From the NCBI GenBank assembly GCA_015039465.1, contig MU130016.1, forward strand, positions 1 through 64,000: a stretch of DNA of 64,000 bases. Reading direction: 5' to 3'. The DNA comes from Phlegmacium glaucopus (Eukaryota > Basidiomycota > Agaricomycetes > Agaricales > Cortinariaceae). A program made the position numbers and the translations under genes. Positions 34,527-44,055 of the stretch are shown here, in pieces (the stretch's first letter is position 1; each line of letters opens with the position of its first letter). The notes beneath the pieces were generated by a model, which had not been told where the DNA came from, did not search any database, and saw nothing but the letters and a program-made list of their open reading frames with translations.

Positions 34527-36305
34527 TAGGGATGCTGAAGTTCAATTCTGACCAGTCTAGAGAACCAGAACCTGTTAAGACTTCAAAGAGTTCAGAAGAC
34601 TCTGACTCTAGACAGTCTTATAAAGATCATTCATTCATTCAATCTGAGCTCTAAAGAGTGCCAAAGACTTGCTTTGGTATTGTCTTATAGAGTTTGAGGT
34701 TGTTTGAGTAAGAAAGTGTAGGTGTTGTCTTAGAACGACACCTTGATATACACTTGGTTACTGGCGACTCCCTTCTCCCTAAGTTGACAATTGTATTGGA
34801 TTATCCTTTGCAATAGTAAATGTCCCCTAACATTCTGAACAGGTTCTCATTTTTCTGACTGATCAAGAACCAAGAACAAAACCAGATGGCTGGTTCTGGC
34901 ATGAACATTTTCATTCTTTCTAACTCCACTGATACACACTTGCTATGCACTCTTTTTCATTTCCATCAACATATGTTTACCTTTACTGTTACAAAATTTA
35001 TTTTTCTTTTCTTTAACTCCACCGAACACAAGACTGTTTCACCAACATATGCTCTACATCCCTTTTTCATTTCCATTTACATATGTTTACCACACCTTTT
35101 TCATCATTTCACCTACATGCATATGACTCATTGTATGAGTCACTTCTATTTTTACCTATGACTCATCCTTTTACATGTGAACAGCTCACACTTATGCACA
35201 ACTCATCTATTTAGTATAAATACTGTATTTATCTCAACTGTATTCTCTAGCTAGTTCTTGAGAATTGTACATACTTTTCTATCTAGACCTTCCTCAAACT
35301 CTTAAGACAATTCCTTGAGATGATCTCTTGGTGTTCTTTCAAGCTCACTTTGAATAAATAAATCAATCTTTTTACAACTGTCTATGGTCAGAGTCATCTG
35401 AACTGTTCGAAGTTGTAACATTTACCTTTTCATCATTTCACATACATGGATATGACTCACCTCTTACATGCAATATGACTGATGGCTCTTACTATAAATA
35501 CTGTATTACTTCTTTGTACAATTCTTTAGCTAGTTCTTGAGAATCTGCTACCTTTATATACAATACAAGATGGACTCAGGTAACTACCTAGGCCCAGGTA
35601 GCAACATGACATGGGAGTACAATAGAAAATAGGACACACATTCCTCATGGAACGTGTGACAAGTATCTACTTGGAGTTGAACATGTGTAAACTACTAAAT
35701 AAAGAACAGCAGGTGGTAATCTTGTTGGTCCATGTGCAATATGGTTTGTAATACAATACTAGTGGAGGGTGTGATGGAGTTTGTAAGTGTGCATATATGT
35801 ACCTACATAGTGTCCTCTTACACTGAACCACATTTCCCAAGGCCTTTAATGAAAATACTTAAGTGAGCTATTACAGGTTAAATGGCACATTGTATCTGTA
35901 TCTACAAAATAAATTCATCTAAATTACCAATGACACCATATGATTTCCATCAGAAGTACATCATTTTTTGGTCACACATAGTATACAATCAGTAATATGT
36001 CTCTATTTTTATTTTTTAATTCTAAATAACTTCAAGTTTTATTGACATCATTACACTTCTCCTGCAAGAAGCCAACTTATACTTGCCACTGGTTAGCAAA
36101 ATTAGTTAGTAGCACTTTTTCCTTTTGTGTTTGGTTTTAGTGATGTAATTATAGAAAATGAAACCTGATATGAAAATTTCTGGTCTGATACTGTAAAAAA
36201 CTCTGTTCTTGTTTTTAAATGGTTTTATGGTTCAAACTGGTTTTCTGGTTCTAGTTCTGACAAAATGGGTGCTGAACTGAACTGAGCTGAACTTTTGTAT
36301 CCCTG
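34527..36305. mobile_element. Non-autonomous hAT element, second copy of the 1894-3081 family, carrying nested LTR sequence
   Basis: The left end TAGGGATGCTGAAGTTCA and right end GAACTTTTGTATCCCTG correspond to the termini of the copy at 1894-3081. The right half (35830-36260) aligns with 2080-2990 of that copy (shared GAAGTACATCATT, AACTTCAAGTTT). Flanking 8-mers CAGTGCAC (34519-34526) and CAATGTAC (36306-36313) match at 6 of 8 positions; the two differences are transitions, consistent with an old, mutated target duplication. The element is enlarged by LTR-like insertions at 34573-35570. Confidence 0.75.
34573..35420 (+). mobile_element. Nested LTR-like element (848 bp) with 34-bp imperfect inverted ends
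   Basis: The left end TGTTAAGACTTCAAAGAG and the reverse complement of the right end, TGTTACAACTTCGAACAG, agree at about 28 of 34 positions. A TATA-like TATAAATACTGTATT (about 35215) and AATAAATAAATC (about 35354) near the right end resemble U3/R signals, so a solo LTR is most likely. No target-site duplication is seen. Sequence at 35421-35570 repeats 35095-35290 in degenerate form, a partial second copy. One alternative is two overlapping insertions, the first ending near 34831. Confidence 0.5.
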
Positions 36306-36313
36306 CAATGTAC

Positions 36314-36578
36314 ATGCAATTTTATTGACCATTCAAAATGATAGCTTATCACTTTGATTGCTGTCCTGACCTCCTATGCTGTCTGAAGTTAGGATAGTTC
36401 CCTTCACATATTCTGGGATCTCTTAACAATGGGACTTTTGATGTTCATATAATTTTTCCTGTTTAGGATAAATGATTTTTGTATATTATGTGGCTTGAAA
36501 TCACTATTTTCCCAATGACCAAGCAGCAAATTACCAGTTAATAAGGGTCAGTTAAATAATACCCATCTTTTCTGGAGG
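36314..36578. other. Non-coding gap
   Basis: AT-rich sequence between the hAT element and the minisatellite; no feature seen. Confidence 0.4.
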
Positions 36579-37050
36579 TCTTTACAGTGCCCCACGGTTT
36601 CCGCTCGGATTCCATGCATTCCGAGGAGGCTCCTCGGACTCCAAGCAGCATATTTTCTGGCAGGTAACCCACCCAAATTTGTGACTTTGCTCAGAATATA
36701 TTCCACTCAGAATCCACTCGGACTCTGAGTGGATTCCGAGTAAATTACTTGGAATCCACTCAGACTCCGAGTCTGAATTGAGAATTCCACCTCAATTCCA
36801 CTTGGAATCCACTTGGAATCCGAATGGAATCCACTTGGAATCCGAATGGAATCCACTTGGAATCCGAATGGACTCCACTTGGACTCCACTTGGATTCCAC
36901 TTGGAATCCAAATGGAATCCAAATAGAGTCCACTTGGATTCCACTCAGAATCCGAATGGAATCCGAATGGACTCCACTTGGATTCCACTCAGAATCCAAG
37001 TGGAGTCCATTCGGAATTGAGTTGGATTCCACTCAGAAACAGTATTATTT
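36579..37050. repeat. Palindromic GGATTCCACTTGGAATCC minisatellite, copy A
   Basis: The left part, CTTTACAGTGCCCCACGG at 36583-36600, leads into tandem variants of ACTTGGAATCCGAATGGA and CACTTGGATTCCA. Units are nearly self-complementary, so long open frames appear on both strands (Trp/Ser/Asn-rich) and should not be called proteins. The terminal CAGTGCCCCAC word recurs inverted at 42720-42735 in a second copy. Confidence 0.75.
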
Positions 37051-37063
37051 ACCAATTAAAAAA

Positions 37064-37137
37064 AAGTGCACTCATTGGGAATTGAACCAGCATCACTGCA
37101 ACAATAAAGCCTGGCACTTTAACACCTGAGCCATACC
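37064..37137 (-). ncRNA. tRNA-like / SINE-head element with Pol III boxes
   Basis: On the minus strand TGGCTCAGGTG fits an A box and GGTTCAATTCC is a consensus B box about 40 nt later. A T8 run (Pol III terminator) follows. The T-stem and acceptor stem do not pair properly, so this is not a functional tRNA but a tRNA-derived short element or degenerate tRNA. It abuts the right end of the palindromic minisatellite. Confidence 0.45.
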
Positions 37138-37508
37138 GGCAATTTGTAGGGCCTAAAACTTAGTAAATATATTCACATGTGGGAACTACGTCCTAAACAG
37201 GACAGCGTCCAAACCCTTTGCCCTGTCTGCATCGCAACCTGTCACAACCCATTGTCCTGCATCGCCACCCATTCCTCTCCTCTATTTCCCCGTCACCACA
37301 CACCACCAATCCCACCCCAACCCAAACAAGGTCGACAATCCGAAGAGCAGCAGCAACGACGCTGCTTCGACCGTTGGCAACCGGCGCAAGCGCCAAGAAT
37401 CGAATGTGGACGTGGTCGATGCCCCCAAAAGGCATAAAAAACAGACGAAAAAGGGGAACGGCAGGTATGCCCCATCCCATCTCATTTCCAGTACCGATTA
37501 CTCACACT

Positions 37509-39894
37509 ATGGACAGGAAAACTGCCCTCAAGAGGGCAGCGGAGGACATTACGTCCTCTGCTTCAGGTGTACCACCCCACCTCACCCCATAAGTCCTTTT
37601 AAATCATATTCACGGTGTATTTAGTTTGCTAACAATTCTACAGGGCCAAACACATGCTCGTGGCAAGTGGCATATCTGTTGCCCCGCCCGAGCGTGCACG
37701 TTCTCTACTTGTAATGACACCTATCCCCACCATTGTCCCCGGATGCCAACATTGATCTGACAGGCCCAGCATCAACGACCGCAGCGTACCTACGAGTGGC
37801 GAGGACAATGGTCCCATCCAGAACAACAACAACGATGCAGACGATGACGAGAATTCCAATGTCAACGCCAATGACTACAACTACAAAAACAAAGAAAACA
37901 ACTACAAAACCAGCAAAACAACTACAAAAACAAGCAAAACAACTACAAAAACAAGGATAACAACTATGAAAACAAGGAGAATGACTACGAAAACAAGGAG
38001 AACAACTACAAAAATGGTGGGAATGACTACAAAAACAGCGGGAACAACGACGCTGGCAGCAGCACCCATACCCCCATCACCAATTCCAGCACCACCCATA
38101 CAACAACTGCACACAACAATGACAGCAACAACAGCAGCAGCGCTCGTACGTCCAACGCCCACGTCGCCAACACTGCCACAGCCTGCAACGACGACAGCAG
38201 TAGCGCCCATACTCCCAATGCCCATGTCATTAATGCCACGGCCACCGGTATGTTTATTTTAATTTTAATTTTATTATTTCAATTCAGCTAATCTTTGGTT
38301 AGATATACATTTGTCTTTACGCAACAAAGGTAGTATTTTAGCTTTAATTTTATTATTTCAATTTAACTGACCATCTTTGGTTAGACGTGTCTTCACTCAA
38401 CAAAGGTATGATTTTAATTTTAATTTTATTATTTCAATTTAACTGACAATCTTTGGATACCCTTGTCTTCACTCAACAAAGGTACTATTTTAATTTCAAT
38501 TTTATTATTTCAATTTAACTGATAATCTTTGGTTAGATGTACACTCATCTTTAATCAACAAAGGTATTATTTTAATTTCAATCCTATCATCTCAATTTAA
38601 GTTAAAATCCTTGGATAGATACATCTGGCACCACTACCTCCATTTCTGCTCAAAGGACCAGCACCCTACTTGATGATGGTAACATTCTATTTTTAATTTT
38701 ATTATTTCAATTTAATTTACAATCTGCTATTAGATATATACATGATAAGCCCTGAGAACAGCCCTCCTATTCCACTTCATCTGGAAGGTGCATCACACAC
38801 CTCTGGAGGAATTCTTCGTGGTAAAGCATTTGGCAATGTCTTTAACCATGCTGATGCTCGTGATGTCTTTGAAGCTTCACTTGGCCCTGTAAAGGGCAAA
38901 GTGTTTGTGTATTTGTCTCATACCAACCCTTCTGAGTTTGATTTCAACCATTCTAAACCAAGTTGCCACTACCAACATCAGGTCACATCTACCATTGGTC
39001 CAATTCTCAAGACAATGGCTCGACGTTTTTCACCTGTTTCAAGTAAGCCATCTATCAATATCTTTGACAGAGATCTCAAATGACAATATTTTCTAGAGTA
39101 TAATCAATGTGTTTTTGTACGTGATGGTGATTCTTGGGATCTCAAAGGCCGCTATGATTTTGCTGTTGAGGATGATGAGGATATAGAGTGGGAGGGCATG
39201 GATAGTGGTAATCCTAAGGTTATGTTCTTGATTGTAAGTGTTTTTTTTCAACTAATAATTATAAATATTCATGAGCCTGATTATATACCAGAGCAACTTT
39301 GAACCATCCACTGCACCCTCAGTCTCTATTACTCAGTCATCAGGGTCTCATTCTGCTTCTGTTGCTAAGGTTGATGATTTACCAACCACTACTCCGACTT
39401 CTGGTCAGATTATGACTGCTCTGGATATTCCAGTCCATTTTGCCGATCGTACTGATCGTGGTATCCAAGCTGCCTTCCAGAAATGGAAGGTAGTCCTTGC
39501 AGCTATGCAAAGATATAACAGTATGGAGTCGGATGGAACCTGGCTTCTTGCCAAGCAGAGGGATACAGACATCATTCAACTCTGTATTGGCAAATCATTC
39601 TGGTATTCTCATTATCAGAAAAAGTTCAAAAAGGTTGGGAATTATCCACTGTTGGTGAAGTGGCTTAATGGCGAGGGGGATGCACCTTCTGACCTTGAGT
39701 TGTGGGGTAGTGAGAAGAGTTCATATAATTTTACGGATCTTGAGAGGTGGCTTCAGGAGAAGGAGTCTTCAGATACTGAGAGTATCAGTGCTTATCAGAA
39801 GAAGGGGAAAGGAAAGGCAAAGGAGAATGACAAGGGAAAAGGAAAGGAGAAGGAGAAGGGAAGATCTCACAAGAAGAAGAACAGTGCTAGGTAA
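37509..39894 (+). CDS. KDZ-element-associated protein, unknown function, with tandem miniexons
   Basis: The likely start is ATG 37509 (MDRKTALKRAAEDITSSAS). Introns follow, then an Asn/Tyr/Lys-rich low-complexity segment and a Thr/Ser-rich linker. Next come tandem miniexons at 38303-38678, then DIYMISPENSPPIPLHLEGA and ASHTSGGILRGKAFGNVFNH. Exons after about 39110 encode YNQCVFVRDGDSWDLKGRYD and EDDEDIEWEGMDSG. The last large exon (from about 39291) holds ALDIPVHFADRTDRGIQAAF, QKWKVVLAAMQRYNSMES and a Lys/Gly-rich basic tail ending NSAR. Proteins of this type usually sit next to CxC5/CxC6 genes in agaric KDZ-type elements, as here; their role is unknown. A 1-nt frame change is needed inside the NNYKNK-repeat region near 37905, so this copy may be damaged. 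It could be a domesticated or passenger gene. Confidence 0.6.
38248..38733 (+). repeat. Tandem array of five introns with 21-60 nt exons
   Basis: Introns of about 55 nt with the common core TTTTAATTTTATTATTTCAATTTAACTGACAATCTTTGGTTAG alternate with short exons 38303-38329 (27 nt), 38385-38405 (21 nt), 38537-38563 (27 nt) and 38619-38678 (60 nt). All are multiples of three and all introns are phase 1. The exons encode DIHLSLRNK, DVSSLNK, DVHSSLINK and DTSGTTTSIS... A further copy around 38460-38481 has lost its acceptor (TTAG replaced by ATAC). The last intron ends at 38733, joining to DIYMISPEN. Confidence 0.8.
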
Positions 39895-39989
39895 GGCCTG
39901 TCTTAGATTATTTCATGTATTTTTCCAACTATAGTTCTTTTTGTGGATATCACAGCCCTACTTTGCTTTTCTAGATTCTGGCACTGCTT

Positions 39990-42920
39990 ATGCTCATAAA
40001 ACGATCATCATCTGGAATAATGTCTTGCTTAATTCTACTTGCCTGTATGCCTCTGGTCACTGCAGCTTCTACTCAGAATGAATTCCCAGATATCACATTC
40101 AAAGTCTTCAATGACTTTGTAGCAACAAACTTTAGTTCTAAAGTGTCACTGGCAACGGTTCTACTGGTGCTGTTTTCACTAACAGATAATCCTGATCTTC
40201 TGAACCTGCATGCTCGGCAACAACATCCATCTTGCTCTGGAGAGAAGAAAAGTGCCTCATATGGATGGATTAAATATCTGGCACGAACTCTACAGTCACA
40301 TTTAAAAAGTCTGAAAAGCCTAAAGACATTGAAGATAATGATATTGTTACTTCTCTTGCATTGAAACTTGGTGCCTTTGCTCAGATCTTGAACTTAAATC
40401 CATATCACAAAAATGGGAAATTTGACAAGAAATTGCTTCCTGTTTCTCATAAAGCTATCTAGCCAGTCTTGGTAATCTGCCATACCTCTTTGACTTGTGA
40501 AGATACAAGATGTGAACCACGTGGACTACTGCAAAATACAAGAGTTAGAGATATTCCCAGTGTAACCCTTATTAAGGGCATAACAATCTACCAAAATGTC
40601 CCAGTGCTGACTGGGGTATGTACAACCTGCAACACAACTTATTCAGCAGATCATGAACGCATTCCTGGAAACAATGATCTTGCTACCAAAGTCTATCTGA
40701 ACTCTGCTACACATTTGAAAGTGGGACAAAGTCTTTGGGTAGATAGAATCTTTTCAAGTGCTGTTATAAAAGCCATGCAAAGCTTTCATGCCTCTGCTGC
40801 AGCCTATACTGAATTCTGGAACAATAGTTTGGAGAAAGTGGCACAGAATCATCTACTATCATTACTAGGCGACAAGTTTGGAATGCATTTGTCCAGGAGT
40901 CTACAAGAACAATAGCTGCAGTATCTGGAGTACATCTAGAACTAAAGGATAACCTGGACATAAATCAAATTACAGAACAGGCTTTTGTTAAACTTGGTGA
41001 TCAGGGTCGTATTAAGCCAGCTGATGAACATGCATGTTCAGAATGTACCCAGCCATACAAAAGAACTTCAGATACTCTTCCACAACAAAATCCTACTGCA
41101 CACAATGATCCTGCTGGAATTGTTGGTGAGGATGACAACAGAGTTGTTCCTCCACTTATAAGCAATCATAACACCTTATTGGCTCAGAATGTTCCTGAGG
41201 TATCAGCTACACTTCACAGAAACTCAGCATCAGATCATATGGAAGTAGATGGTAGAACTGTAAACATGGTTGCACTTGATGGTATTGTAATGGGCACAAC
41301 AGTAAGTATTAAGTTGATATTATCTTTTCTCAGAATTGAATTTATTTCTAGCATTGTGCATATGAAAACTGCATTGAGGATCTGGATAATGCACGTGGAG
41401 GTGTATTTTGTACTCTTCATGAGCATGAATATGGACCACATTGTCGTGTGAAAGGGTGCCAAAATAACAAAGTGGCACCAACCCAAGCATGCTCTCAACA
41501 CAAAATGCAATGGGACAAACACACTCATCACCATAGCCATTCAAGTCTTACAGGTGTTCGACGTATGTTACAAAGACCTGGTGAAAATCTGCCATGGAAT
41601 CCTGCAACCAGAGGAAATGTACAACCACATGATGAAAATGCCCCAGAACCACTTCGAAGCCACTACTTTAGTCCTCCCCGTTTTTATTGTGTGGAAACAA
41701 TCTGTGCACCCTGTGGTGCAGTTATTGCTTGGGCCAAATTTGCAAAATCTGAATCACCAACAAATATCTTGAACTTCTTGGACAAGGTGTATCCCACAGA
41801 GGAGTCTCGGCCTGACTATATATGCATTGACAAGGCTTGTCTTGTGCTCAGGACTGCTATCAGCAATGGATCTTGGAACGAGTGGCAGAAAAATAGTCGC
41901 TTCATTGTTGATGCATACCATTATATCAATCATCGCACAAATGATTTTCTTTGCCGGAAGTTTTGTAACCCTGGGCCATTAGATGGCTCTGCCCCTAATC
42001 TTGTTGTTATGGCCTTAGACAGAAAAAATAAGCCTTATTTGAAACAGGCATTCAATACTCAGGTATGTTTATTTCTATTATGAGTTTATATTAATTAATT
42101 GTGGCTTATTTAGGCATGTAAACAATTGAATGCATGGCTGGGTGGCTTTGACTCCATTCTGAAACGCATGACACCAGGCAACTTTAATTGGTTTTTGCAT
42201 ACAATGCTCTTTTACCACACTCAATATGTTCTTGAAAGACAAAGACAGAAGAAGTGGAAAAAGGAGAAGAAGGATCAGGAGGGAGATGACTCTGACACAG
42301 AGAATGAAGATTGGGTTATAGGTATGATATTGTACTATAAAGTAGACCATTGTAACAGAGCCAAATATTCCTTGAAATGTTTATAAGATGTTACTGAGAT
42401 TCCACTTAGACTCCATTTGGAATCCACTCAGACTCCACTTGGAATCCACTGAGAGTCCACTCAGACTCCATTTGGAATCCACTTGGAATCCACTGAGAGT
42501 CCGCTCAGACTCCATTTGGAATCCACTAAGAGTCCACTCGGACTCTATTTGGAATCCACTCAGACTCTACTTGGACTCCACTCGGACTCTGTTCGGAATC
42601 TACTTAGTGACTTGGACTCCAAGCAGAGTCCAAGTGGAGTCCGAGTGGACTCCATTTGGAATCCATGATTCCACTCGGACTCCACTCGGACTCCACTGGG
42701 AATCCAGTCAGAATGCTCGGAAGTGTGGGGCACTGTAAAGTACTGCCATCTGCCATATATCAATGCTCTCATTACAGAAGTCCTTTGATGGAATTGTCAT
42801 GCAGGTACAATCCTCCTATCCACCTCATTCTTGGGCAATGAAGTTTTGACTCAATCATGTAGGTGATCCACATACAGCTTTGGAAGATGGCGGTTGTTTT
42901 GTTCCTAAAGACTCATTTTG
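39990..42920 (+). pseudogene. CxC5/CxC6 cysteine-cluster protein associated with KDZ transposases (broken)
   Basis: Typical order for this family: an N-terminal helical part (NEFPDITFKVFNDFVATNF), a CxC5-like cluster (VICHTSLTCEDTRC, GVCTTCNTTYSADH), the region ITRRQVWNAFVQESTRTIAA, ADEHACSECTQPY, then CxC6 (CAYENCIED, CRVKGCQNN, CSQHKMQW) and a DDE-like C-terminal half (YICIDKACLVLRTAI, RFIVDAYHYINHRTNDFLC). The family accompanies KDZ transposases in agaricomycetes. The copy is damaged: a frame change near 40280, TAG at about 40460 (likely from CAG, as in AI-Q-PVLVICH), and a 1-nt change near 40845. A minisatellite has inserted in the intron at 42388-42738, and the 3' exon (GDPHTALEDGGCFVP) is at about 42863. 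Confidence 0.8.
42393..42735. repeat. Palindromic GGATTCCACTTGGAATCC minisatellite, copy B
   Basis: Variants of ACTCCATTTGGAATCCACT and CACTCGGACTCC repeat across the interval. The right end GTGTGGGGCACTGTAAAG is the reverse complement of the left end of copy A (CTTTACAGTGCCCCAC), so the two copies are in opposite orientation. It lies within a predicted intron of the CxC6 gene. Confidence 0.75.
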
Positions 42921-42994
42921 ACCAACCTATGGTATATTATTTCTAAAGCATGAAAGTTCAGATCTGACTTATTTCGCCCTCCTCAATTACTTAG

Positions 42995-43310
42995 GAATAT
43001 GGTACGTGACCCTGAGACGTACCCCAACCCTTTTTAATTTGACCCCAGACGCCACATTAGCTCTCCAGGCAGGGAAGCTCAACGGGATTCACGCAACGCA
43101 TGCTTTGAGTTTGAGTGTCGCATCTGTCCTGGAATGTGCACCCGAGGTGAATTTTTTTGCATGACACACCCTGTTTCTTCTCTCGTCCCTCAATAAGTAA
43201 CACACATATATGATAATGCACTACCTTAATATGTTACCCATAAGCAGTTGATGTGTAGTGTAGATGGTAAACATTTGCATGTTTAAGCTGTCAACAAGCC
43301 GTGGATATAG
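42995..43310 (+). pseudogene. Cytochrome P450 C-terminal fragment
   Basis: After an acceptor at about 42994 the frame reads MVRDPETYPNPF-stop-FDPRRHISS, then GREAQRDSRNACFEF and ECRICPGMC. It resembles the PERF-to-heme-binding region of fungal P450s, whose canonical heme motif is FGxGRRxCPG; the heme-ligand Cys is kept but neighbouring Gly/Arg are changed. A following exon near 43250 gives HLHV-stop-AVNKP, like the terminal LHVFDIxKAxD of P450s. In-frame stops and the absence of upstream exons show a relic. The rest of 43311-44055 shows nothing I can identify. Confidence 0.65.
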
Positions 43311-44055
43311 AATGGTCTGAACAATCAAACTATGGCACCGATGATCAACATCCCAGAAAACTTCCAGAATCGCATAGAATGTTGCGCCAACCACGGCACT
43401 GGTTATCACTTATCCCAGCTTTTGGCTATAGGGCCCATGTACCATACTTGGGATATAAGGATTACAATCCTGAACCCGCCCAGAGAGTAGAGCTGCGATG
43501 CACATTGGTAATTTACTTGATTTATCCCAATCTTGGATAAAAATTCAAGGTATTCTTGCAGAAGAGAAAGTGTTCGGTGAGGACAATAGCTGTGAATGTA
43601 GTAGACCAGAGTAGCCAATTACAACTAGGAGAGGTAATTATAAATGAACATGCAGTAGTCGACGTCTGCCGTTGTAATCTCTGACCATATAAGAACTAGG
43701 AAGATATTAACAAGAACAGTGTAAAAGTGCTTCGCGCCAATAATGCCAATCATTGGATGTCACAGGTTGGATCTTGGGTTGGATATCATAATGAACATCA
43801 TGGCTTTCCTTCTATACCATGGACAGCCTTTCCAATATTACTACTTGGGTATATGAATTTCCTCAATTTTAGATATTAGCAATTCTTAAAGTGAGTCTGG
43901 CATTTTGAATATGGAGAATGGCACCCTTTTAGTTAAATTCTTCATCATGCTGGAAAGGGGTTGTATAGATTGTAAATACAATTTTTTTTCCTGCAACTTG
44001 TCCAAAAAGAACTATTCTATGTGAAGCATTCTATTTAAAATATTTAATTCACTGC

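Noticed and set aside
36707..37129. Overlapping open frames rich in Trp, Ser, Asn, Pro on both strands
   Set aside because: They arise from the self-complementary minisatellite; codon content mirrors the repeat, not a protein.
42388..42772. Similar Trp/Ser/Asp-rich frames in copy B
   Set aside because: Same minisatellite explanation.
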